Part shown: one piece after another, positions 47,501 through 59,500 of the stretch
How positions within the stretch are numbered: position 1 is the stretch's first letter
Layout: every line of letters starts with the position of its first letter
Assembly (NCBI RefSeq): GCF_019059575.1
Contig: NW_024881842.1
Location: 372,001 to 436,000, forward strand
Reading direction: 5' to 3'
DNA length: 64,000 bases
DNA from: Amphibalanus amphitrite
Taxonomy: Eukaryota > Arthropoda > Thecostraca > Balanomorpha > Balanidae
The notes under the pieces: model-generated
The model's input: the letters and a program-made list of their open reading frames with translations, nothing else
Databases searched by the model: none
Told to the model about the DNA's origin: nothing
Program-made: the position numbers and the translations under genes

Positions 47501-50500
47501 GAAGAACAATAGGAAAGTCCTCGGCTTATTCAAAAAGACGTAACAAATCAACCAGCCCGTCGCGTAAGGTGTTAAAAGTTGCTTTTTTTGGCGCCGAACA
47601 ACCCAACAAGGTCTCCAATAATTTCACCATATATTCTTACATGCTGGAGAGTTATCAGGCGATAACACATTGTAACTTACACCGAAAAGAAATATTCAGG
47701 CATGAAATCATCATAAACAATCGAGAGAAATTGCAAAGCAGACTTGAAGAAAGTTTGCGAAAAGCATTGACAAGGGCTCCGGAGCAGCCAGGCCGAGAAA
47801 ATCACCAGCCTGAACACTATGGAGATCACATGGAGCAGATTACTCGCAGACAAAGTGCTTGCGGTGGTGGCAGCCAATGTCGTGCCAGACGATGCCCTCT
47901 CCCGGGTAGAATTCGTTGAGGATCGCCAAGCAGTTCTCACGACCCTCGCGGTTGTCGGGCTGGGGCCGGCCGGCGCCTCCGGTGGGTCCCCAGTTTTGGT
48001 AGCAGCCCTGTCCCCGGTTGCAGACGGGGGTGCGGGCCCCGTCGTTCCACACGAACTGTCCTCCCTCGCTGAGGCGCTGTCCGGACGTCCAGTAGAACTC
48101 GACCTTGCGTCCGCCCCTGGGCAGCCGGCGGTTAATCTCCTGCTCCTTCTGCGGCGAGGTGAGCGAGACGAGCCTCAGTCCGAGCTGGCGACACTCGCCG
48201 GCCGCCTGGTCCCACGTGTACTGGCCGCCGCTGTGACGCGGGTTCTCCCAGGACACGTACAGACGACCGCCCTGGGCGGGCTGCACCTGCTGGACGGGCT
48301 GAACCGCAGGCTGGACCGCGACGGGCCTGGCGGGCTGAACCTGAACAGGCTTCTGCACCGGGACAGGTCTCGCGGGCTGAATCGGCACGGGCCTCGCGGG
48401 CTGGACATGGATAGGCTTGGCGGGCTGGACAGGTCTCGCGGGCTGGACATGGATAGGCTTGGCGGGCTGGACAGGCTGGACGGGTCTCGCCGGCTGAACA
48501 TGGATAGGCTTGGCGGGCTGGACAGGCTGGACAGGTCTCGCCGGCTGGACATGGACAGGCTTAGCAGGCTGGATAGGCTGGATGGGCTGGATGGGTTTGA
48601 GCGGACGTGACGACTGCAGGCCAGCAGATTGAGCAATGCCTCCCACAGGTCGCTGAACTGGCTTCTGGGGCCGACCGATGGGTCTGCCGGCACCGGGGTT
48701 CACCACCGGCCGAGGTCGGGGCTGAGGAACAACGGGCCGCGAGCCTCCGCTGCCGTACTTTTTGTACTGCGGGGTGCCGTATCTTCCGCTGAGCGTCGGC
48801 ACGCCGTAGCTGCTGCTCAGCTTCGGAACCTGGTAGCTGGAAGAGGGCGGCGAGCCGTTCTGCGGACCGGAGGCCGTCGCCAGCCCCAGCAGGGCGAGAC
48901 AGATCACAGAGGACCACGGAGCCATGGCTGCTCTGAGACCGAAGCGGACAGACTGGTGTCGGTCGAGCGGGGCACGGACTTTAAATACGGCCGCCATGCC
49001 CACCCGACTGCTCGAGATCTCACACCTCGTCTCACTAATGCGCGTCACGACAAGACCTAGCACGACTGATAAGAGCATCAGAGAAAATCATGGATTAATT
49101 CCAACGGGCGGCCCGTCGCTGGCAAGCCTTAGCAATGCTGGAGAGATCTAGAGCTCCGGGGACGCAGATCTAGTCAAATGAGATTTGGTGTCAGCCTTAT
49201 TTGCGGTTATGTAATAACATCTCGGACTGCGTACAAATAACTGACGCTAAGACTTGCACGCTATCAGTGTTTGATAACGTAACCATCATCAACGAGCCCG
49301 TTAGCTAGGAAACCAATGACCCACGAAAGCATCCCTGGAACACCTCTTAAAGGTAGACTGCCACCTTTTTTCCACAAAACGGTTTTCACTAGAGCTGAGC
49401 CACCTATGTCCCAGACTGAAGTCGGTTTTCCGAAATTCGAACCCGTTTGCGAGAAATCGGAGACCAAAGTTCAGTTTGATGCCATTTTTTTAGTCCAAGA
49501 AAACCGACATCTCTACTGTTTATCGATAACTTTGAAACATGAATTTTCTTATCTTTTGGTAAATATATGCCAAAACTTTGATTGTTTCGAGATCAGAGAA
49601 GAATTTTGGAGTGTCAAAATAAAAGTTAAACTTATTTATTCAGTAGTTCATTTTTTCCAAAAAAGTGTGGGAAATGGGGTTTAACATGGGCCAGACCCAT
49701 TCCAAATGAGCCATGATTTTTTTAATGTTTTACGAACTTAAATGCAAAGTAAATTAAACATGGCCAATTTCTCATGAAATCATATATTAGTAAATCATAA
49801 AATGCCTTACTTTTTCAAATAAAATGTAATAATCTTATGACCTTGAAGTCTAGTGATGTGTAAACATTGTCGCTAGAAATTAACCGATTGATAATTGTAT
49901 GAAAATCGACAATTTTTTTCGCGATTCACGTGATGATACTTTGTCAGGTGAATTCTAAAATTTTGTTTTGTCCAAGGAATAAATCATAGGCCGATCTGAG
50001 AAAACTTTTTGAAGGTGGCAGTCTTCCTTTAAAAGTACCGGAGTGCAGACGCAAGCCCCTTTTAACAAGTGAGTACTAATCACGAATCATGAAACCGAAA
50101 TAGTCGTAATCAAAACAATGACATGGGACTATGCTGAGCCGTTTCTGCCGTGGCTAGCCACTAACCAGTGGACATGTCTTGCATCCCAAATCACCACAAA
50201 TCCCTAAAGGTCACTCTCCTCCTCGACATGCCAAAATTCACCGAATTAGGAACTGTAGACCAGCGGTTCAGCTTGTCTGACCTCCAGTGCCCCCCTGGGC
50301 GTCGGTCACCGCCCGTCGGTGACCGCTAGCCGTGGGAGCAGAATGTGACACGACCAGTGACCGGCACCACAACAACGCTCTCAGTGCCACGGCTCAGCAA
50401 ATGTCATATGAACAGGGTGTTTTAGTGTGCGGTGACGTCAGTGAAGCTATTAGTTATTACCGTGGCAGTATGGTTGGCCAAATGGCCAGCCTAAGAGGCT

Positions 50501-53500
50501 CGACCAGACTGGACTGCGGACGGTCCACCAAAAGTTACTATAAAGGACATGATTTACATACCTATACTTGAATACTAAAAAATTAGCACATTGCTATTTC
50601 AAATTACTGGGCAAATCACATTTTCGACAGCTTAATAAATAGAGTACACTATTATACCAGTAAAACGCCTTTTGGGCGAAGAACGAGCGAGCGAGATAGT
50701 GAGCCCTGCACGTGCGGAAGGGCGAGAGGGTGCTTCCAACGGGCTTGAACAAAGCACCCTTCTAACCGGTCGCTAGCGGTATGCCAAATTTGAACGCAAT
50801 CGGCCCAGCCGTTCCGGAGATCTGGAAGCGACATTCTACACGTGCGCACGTGCAAACGGGTCCAAAATGACTTTTGCACGGCACCCTACTAACTGGTCCC
50901 CAACCGTGTACCAAATTTGAGCGCAATCGGCCCAGCCGTTCTCGAGATCTGGAAACGCCCCCTGCACGTGCGCACGTGCAGTAGCACCCTAACCGCAACA
51001 CATGGGAATGCATTGCCTGGTGGGTGCCTACCTGTATGCCAAGTTTCAGCGAAATCGCCCCAGTAATTACAGAGTTACTGAAATGGGAACAAATTTGGCA
51101 CCTCTTATTGTTGTATTTTGCACGTGCACTGGGGGTGACCCACATACATCGAGAGTATCCTATTTTGGGTAGAAGGGATGCAGCTACCCTACAAAAACTA
51201 CCGCAAGACAATCGCCCAAGCGGCTGCTGAGATATGAGCCTCTCAAAATCACTACTTTTGCAAAACAGCTTGAACACCCTTGACTTTTCACGTGGCACGT
51301 GCCACGACAGTCACTGAGATGTATCAAAAGTAGTCAATTACGGGGTAGAAGGGATGGGGCTACCAAAAAAAAAAGACCGCAGGCCAATCGGTCCAGCGGT
51401 TGCTGAGATATAAGCCTCTCAAAAGCGTTACAGGCCGGGCCGGGCCGGGCCGCTCATACTGAGATTTTTCCGTTATATTGAAAAGACTCACTTCGTTCGC
51501 TGCGCTCGCTCGCTCGTAAACATCTTTACTTCAGAACCTATAGATAATTGACTTCATTCTCTTTTCTGACCTTTCTTTTTGGAGCACTGCCATTTCAAAG
51601 AGCCTCGTGATTCGTGGGACTTCACTAAAAAGGTCAACAAATTCCTCTCGACGACGCCTCGTAAATTGCTACGGCTTAGTTGATCCTAGGTCAACATTGA
51701 AGTCTATGGCAATTCAAACGTTAATATCGGGAAATCGGCTGATTTTGAGAAAATCGGAAAAACTTTACGCGATGAAAATAGCTCTTATGTGATAAATACA
51801 TAGGTAACTGAATGAAGGTTTAACCTTCGCCCCAGTGGGGGGGGGGGGCATATGTTACCACCCTGTCGCGTTTTTTGCGTGTGAATAAAAAACCGCGGCG
51901 CGTAGCGCCGCGCCGCTTGAAGTAGCTTTCTGTACATCAATTTTAGACAAAGTGTGAAATTTTTGACCCCAGGTCATGTCAGGTCAGATCACCAGATCAA
52001 GTTAACTGACCAAGCCTAAAAAAGTTTGCAATCATGTCCAGCCTGCAAGTGCAGTGTTTGTCAGAGAGGTTTTAAACTTGGTGGATTGCATGATGTTATG
52101 GGCGCCTACAATTTGTATATTCTCGGATTTTTTTTTTATATCCGTGACCTAAGGTCAGGTCAGTGGCGTGACCTTACCATTATAAGTCAATGGAGAAAAA
52201 TGAAAATGCCTCTAGATCCGTGTGTACGCATAGGAACAGTCTAACTATTTCAGAATCACAATGATTTGGAACACCCGTGACGACCAAAGTGTCGTTTTTG
52301 CTGGTAGCCTCTAGAAAGGTCATCCTAGGTCATTTGAGGCTACAAACAGATTTTTGCCAATAACTCTCGATTGGAAAGAGATAGGACGCTGGGGATGGTC
52401 TCACTGTGTTTGTGAGACGCATCGAATGATATGCAACATGACCTTTTCCGGACAGGTCATGACCATGAACTGAGGTCAAATTTTCAAGTTGACCTTTCAA
52501 GGTCAAATTATAGTTCATTCGACGCGTCTCGGCGAGTGGAACACGATTCTGGCAATAGAAATGTTGTGGCTTTTTTTTTAATCAAAAGTTATTGTCGGAA
52601 AACACTTTTCGTAAAAACAGCTATTTTTGGAGTTTTTGCCCTCTGGAGGCTAAACCGTTGACCTAATGTCAATTTTGATAATGACCATATCAGAAGAAGA
52701 GTTCAAAAACTATCGATTGTTTTTCCATGCGTTTTTCTAGTTATCATATTTCCTGAGATAAATGCATGTTTTCTGAGAAATATAATGACATTTGGCAAAT
52801 TTTGACCTTTGATGACCTCCAGTGACCCCAATACTGCTCCAAGATGAAAAATGACCGAAATACTTTCAAACGAACGCGTTGAGAGCTATCGACTGCTTTT
52901 TACCGCGTCTTTCAAGCCCTCTTAGTTTTTGTGTTAGAGGTGGGTGGTAACATATGCCCCCCCCCCCCCGCCCCACTAGGGCGAAGAGTTGGCTGAGACC
53001 GCCACTGGGGCGCGGGTTAACTGGTCCGTTTTTCTATTAAAGGTAGTGTGCCACCTTTGAAAGATTTCCCATTTTATTTTTCCTAGGATAAGAAGCTTCT
53101 GTTTTTACCTAATATCGCAAAAAAATCAAAAATGGGCCTGGAATAGTGCCTTTTTCGCCTAAAAGTTTATCGGTTTTTCAATATGTATAACAACTGTAGT
53201 GGGCTGACCTGCAAACAGGCGTCGGCAACAATCGCGAATGCGGCGCACATGTGACAATGAGCAAAGGTCATTATAGAGTTACGACGTACGGGAATGAGTT
53301 ATCAGCTGTCTAATCGTAGACAACACAATGTCGAGCCTTAAACTGTAAGCCTGTATTGGTATTGTTTCTTTTATTTGGCTGTCGAACATTATTTATGGTT
53401 TGAAATATGATTTTATGTAAAATAATTGATATGAAACAGCCGTCTCTTAAGTTATGACCCCATTTCACCACACGCAAGTGGCAGAAATGACAATGATCAG

Positions 53501-56500
53501 CTGACGCGTTTTTCTTGGCCGAAGTCAGAGCGCGCGGCCCGACGCACCACCACCGCACCACAAAGTATGAGCAGAAGCCGCGCCCAAAGCCAGGGCCCCG
53601 GTAACGTGAGGTAGCCGAGTCGGGGCAGCGTGCGCTGACCCAAGCCGGGGCCGCAGCTTTGGGCGCGGTCTACCGCATCCCCGCGGGCAGCCCCGGGCTA
53701 TCACATGACACCGGGAGGACGCGCGGCCCCGGGTTGGGTCAGCGCACGCTGCCCCGACTCGGCTACCTCACGTTACCGGGGCCCTGGCTTTGGACGCGGT
53801 CTACCGCACCACCTAACAGGCGTGTTCGAAACCGCAGGAGATGATGATGAACGGGTTTATCGAAACTTGATTGGATGAGCATATCGGTAATAGCGATTTC
53901 AGTGTGTGCATTTATTGTTCATAGTGGTGTGAAATGTGGTTGGGGTACGACCGACAACCCGTCGGGGCGAATTTCGCACTGGGGTACTCAAAATTTGAAG
54001 AATTTAAGACGTTTCCATGAGTTTTGAAGGTATGGATAAGTTCTAAAAATCCGGTTCTCCTTATCTGGGCCATTAACTCCATACGGTCCAGGAAAGCTGG
54101 CACACTACCTTTAACCTTGAGCACGATTATGCAGGGGTGTCGTTTTCCGAAAATGATTGGTAGGGCTCAAAAACGGTGGACGGCAATTTATGACGTGGTA
54201 ACGAAGGTAGAATACCCCCAAATTTGCCTTTCTCATCGGATTTCGGCCACTTATTTTTCCGCTTCAGTACCTAATTGAAATTGCAATCAAAAAAATTAAA
54301 CATAAAACTTTTTTTGGATATCTAAGTACATACCTACCAACAAACCCAATGCACAAAACGTGCATTTATGGAGGTATTGGTGTCAGAGGACACGCTCGTT
54401 TTTTTCCGTGAAGCTCTAGCTCGATCAAGGAACGAACGGTTCATAACTGCCCTTTTCGTCGAGTGATATATGACAAAATATTGCTCACGGAACATTGGTT
54501 GGGCCCATATAAACATTGGTAGGGCTCGGGCCCTACCAGGCCTATACAAAACGACGCCCCTGCGATTATGTGAATTATGCACACATTTGACCTGTTGCCC
54601 ACAGCCTAATGCTGATTTTGAAAGAGGTCTGAAAACTGGCAAGGCTAAGTCTGCAGCGCTTCGGCGGGCACGATAAGCTGGGTGTGTTCTGTAATAAAAT
54701 AAGAGAAAGGGTCAATGACATGATCATGTCACGTCACTCGTCACGTCTCTGGCATGACCTCGCCTGGACTAGCCCCGAGTGACCTTAACAATTACACATA
54801 AATGGCTCTCATGTTTTGGAACGCAGGGTCAAATTAAAGAAAGAAACTGCCACACCGGGCTCCAGTGGCGAACGCGGAATTCGAATATCTGTTGGAACCG
54901 CTCGTCGATCAGCATCAGACACCGCTTATTCTAGCTACCGATGACTCTGTGACCAGCGAACCGGCCCGGACAGGCTAGGGATCCTTCCTGCGCTCTGATG
55001 AGAATACCCGTTGCTCATCCGGTGCCTGCGGACTCGTCCTCTCAAGCATGCGTGCCGAACTGGAGGCTGTGACTCCCGGTTTGACCGAGTCTGCTCCTAC
55101 GTGACGCGGACCTGTTAGTCATCGCTACCGACTCACAATCGCTACTGAGTACACTGGGCCCTGTTTCACCGGTGATAGCAGCACGCTGCTATCAAATTGC
55201 GCGAGCTGACGTAATGTGATGACGTCATACTGCTGACGTAAGGGGCAATTCTGGCGCACGATTGCCGCAATATTGTTTTACGTCATCAGCTATATGTTCG
55301 AAGTTAATGTCCAAATTTTTCCTAAAACCAACTTCTTTTAAATACATCATATTGAAAAAATATATATCAAAAATATATATACTATCATGACTGTGTAAAC
55401 TCTTACTTTTAGGCTCATACGTCACTTAATGCCGCCGCCAAGGTCGCGGCAATCGTGCGCCGGAACTACCCATTACGACAACAGTATGGCGTCACGACAT
55501 GACGTCAGCTCGCGAAACGTGATAGCAGCTTGCTGCTATCACCGGTGAAACAGGGCCCTGGAAGCCGGCTGGTCTCCCCCTGAGTGGTGGGACACGGCTG
55601 GGGTCGAGACGGTCTGGGTTTACTGTCCCGGCCACGCCGGCATCGACCTGAACGAAACGGCGGATCGACTGGCAGCGCGCGCAAGCGGAAGGACAATGCG
55701 AATCGCCTCTCTCAGCTTCTGACGTCAGACACCTGCTAATGCTAATGCAAAGGTACAGAGAGGTCAATCAACTCGAGAGCCACGGAAGCACGGAGGTCGA
55801 AAGGAAGCACGGAAGAGGACTGGAGCGAGGATGGGCGCGGCGTTCTCGCCGCTCCGGAGCGACTGGAAGGCTGGCGAGTCAGCTGGCGTGTGGGACCATC
55901 TCCAGGAGGATCCTGGCGGACACCAGCGGGACGGGAGGCGCTGAGACGACATGGGCGCGGTGCTTCGGGCCCCGTTCGTCAACCTGGCTGCCGCCGCCGA
56001 AGTAAGTAAAACATACTTGTTGAGTTTGCATATGTTTTCGCGCAATTAATCTATTTTGTAACTAGCGGTCGTAACTGTTCGCCGTGTGCGTGTCGCCGCC
56101 CGGCCACGGTAGCGCCGGCGCGCCGGCGGGCCGTGCGGCACAGTATGTTTTGCGGGCGCGGCGCTCGGGCGCGCGGTGATTGGCGGTCGCTCACATGTCA
56201 CGTAACCCGCAGTGACCTCCGGTCTGTCCGGGAGGAGCGGGCCACTCGTGTCTCAGCATTCGTCTGGGCCGGGTCGGTCGCAATGTGCGTTAGCCTCCAG
56301 AGTGGCCTTGCCGGGCTCTCCGGGCCGTAGCACTTGTGGCCGCCGAGTGCAGGAAACGGACTTGTTGGTCCTTTCTTGAGAGGTTTACTCGGCCTAAATT
56401 GACACCTAACCTTTTTTGGCACCCAAATCCAGACGGAAGCATTGCATGATGCGGATAACAGACGTGTATCTCATTGACGCCGTCTATGCTGCATCATCAA

Positions 56501-59500
56501 TGCTCCCTATTCCCAAGTCACTTAAAACCGTGCATTTCGCCAGGGTGCACGTTTCACGGCGAAATTAGAGGGGCAGTCCGTGAGCCCCTCCGTGAGCGCA
56601 TGAGGGTAAACAATGAGCTGTATATGATTTGTGCCATATCACAATTGTACCCGATCGTTTGGTAATACGGTGACTGCCTCTCCAGGTTGCATTGCCTGTT
56701 GGTGTCGAAGCTGGTGCACCACAATACAGCACTGAGGTCAAATCCATGTATGATCTTTTATTATACCGGCGCAACGAACGGACGGATTCTTAACAATACT
56801 CAGCTGGTATGTTCCATTCACATATAATCCGTGAAGTCACCAGACGGTACCTTACTTAACCCTCGCCGGCCGAGGGGGGGGGGGTGCCGCCCCCCCCCCC
56901 CATAGGTTTTTTTCGCGATAGCTCCGAACACGCTGGCAATAGAGAGCTGAAACTTGGCATACCTGACCTTTGATCCAAGCCGCATCTTTTGACACCAACC
57001 GCATTTTTGGGTCCGGTCAGGTCACTGACCTATGACGTCATAAGTGAACCTCTGCACGGTCTTCAGATGTCGCAACTTCGCAACGCCCTCACTGCCAGAG
57101 GAGATGTCACAGGGAAATGAAACTTGCAGGATCTAGCATCCATTATGAGTCTCACAACTTGTATATCTCGGATTTTTACTAAAGGTCATATGAGGTCAGG
57201 TCATTTTTGTGACCTCACCATTATAAGTCAATGGGGAAAAATGAAAACTGCTATTCTGGCGCCGGGAACGATCTCCAACTATCTCAAGCACACAGAATCG
57301 TGATTTGATGCACTCCTTGCAAGGTTAGATGCGTCACTTTTGCAATGTTGACCTTCCGTGACGTCATTTATGACGTCATCAAGGTCTTATTAGTTTTTCG
57401 TCAATAACTCCCGATCAAATTGAGCTAGCGAGTCGAGAAAGCCACCAATAGACTCAGGAAGACCTGCCGAATCGAATGATATGCGACATGACCTCTTTCG
57501 ACCAGCTTCGTGACCTGGGGGTGCTGACCTGACCTTGACCTAAGGTCAACACCCCAAGTTGACCTGACCCAAACAAAAAGTATATCATTCGACGCGCCTG
57601 AGCGAGGCAAACACGATGCTGCCAAAATCGCGGCACTGCGACCGTTTTTTTGCGAAGTTATTCACCAAAAACTGAACCGTACCCTGGGGCACTTGACCTG
57701 ACCTCAGAGGTCACCGGTTGACCTAGGACCTTAAAATCGGGTACCAGTCTCTGCGTCTCGTAACGGCGCACACGCTCGTTTTTTCCGCGACGCGCTAGCT
57801 CCACCAGGGGCAAAACGGCGAGGGGGGGTCGTACCCGCTCCCCTCCCCCCTCGGCCGGCGCGTATGTAGAAAACCAATAGGTCCGGCGAGGGTTAAGTCT
57901 GTAACCTTATCTTGATCAAGAGGAGGCGGACATGCATTCCAATATATCAATGAACTCACATGAACCTCACATGAACATCACAATGAACGTCACATATTCA
58001 ATGAACTATGACGATGATAAATGAGTGGTATTAAATCCCAAATACCTATGGTCAAGGGATAGGGATCGCATAAAGCCAGAGATTCTTATACTATTGAATG
58101 TCCATGGGAAGCAAAACTATGTCTAGTAAACAAACAACAGCGCTGTGACAATACAACAGCACTGCTGTTTAAACACATTTTGAAAGCTAAGCTGCCAGCT
58201 TTACTGACACTGGGCGACAGAAACTGAACTAGGAATCAAATAGCCAAACTCGGCCAAGATGAAACAAACACCACTGCAGAGTAGCGCGTCAATCTCTTCA
58301 GCAAAAGCTGGGACTGCACCAGCGTCTGGGAATAGTGACCAGAAAATGCGTCCCTGATCACCCTTTAAAAATAGCGTGGAAGCATTGCTAGGAGTCGGGC
58401 GGCTGCACAAATGCAGTCACTCAAATCATCTGACCTTCACGAACCGCAAAGATGCACCAGAGCCGCCGCGCGCTGCTGCAGCGCTGCGCCGGTATCTCTC
58501 CGCTGCACGGAGCAGGGCGACCACCTCGCCATATGTCATTAACAATGTTCGATCTGTCACGGCTTACCGGAACAATGGGCCGCACCCGGGGCCGGGTATT
58601 TAATGACGGCACCGCGGTCGGTCCGCACAGTGTCCCGTCGTCGGCCGCTGCACAGCCATGGCTCCGCCGTCCACCGTACTCTGCCTGGCCCTGCTCGGTC
58701 TGGCGGCCGCCGCCGGCCCGTACGGCAGCTCCCACTCGTCGTCACAGTACGGAGCCCGGAGACCGGGCAGCACCTACGGAACTCCCAGCTACAAGAGCTA
58801 CACACCTCCGACGCCGAGCAAGGGATACGGAGCTCCGAAACCGAGCGCGAGCTACGGCGCGCCGAAGTACGACGACGCATACCAGGCGCCCAAGTACGAC
58901 GGTGGATACGATACGCCGAAGTACGACAACGGATACCAGGCGCCCAAGTACGACGGTGGATACGATACGCCGAAGTACGACAACGGCTACCAGACGCCGA
59001 AGTACGACAACGGATACCAGACGCCGAAATACGACAGCGGGTACGGCGCTCGTCCTGTCGCGGCGGTTCGGGTCCAGCCGGGAGCGGGACAGCGCGGAGG
59101 ATTTGGACCATCGTTCGGCGGCCAGAGGCCCAAACCTGTGCAGCGATTCCAGCAGCCATCTCAGCCATTCCCGCCCCAGGGCGGTCGCGGCGGTCTGTAC
59201 GTGTCCTGGGAGAACCCACGTCACAGCGGCGGCCAGTATACGTGGGACCAGGCGGCCGGCGAGTGCCGCCAGCTCGGACTGAGGCTCGTCTCGCTCACCT
59301 CGCCGCAGAAGGAGCAGGAGATCAACCGCCGGCTGCCCAGGGGCGGACGCAAGGTCGAGTTCTACTGGACGTCCGGACAGCGCCTCAGCGAGGGAGGACA
59401 GTTCGTGTGGAACGACGGGGCCCGCACCCCCGTCTGCAACCGGGGACAGGGCTGCTATGAAAACTGGGGACCCACCGGAGGCGCCGGATTCCCCCAGCCG

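Noticed and set aside
53037-54114. GC-rich inverted block as a tRNA pair or rRNA piece
   Set aside because: It does not fold into a cloverleaf and has no Pol III boxes; it is better explained as a nested palindromic element.
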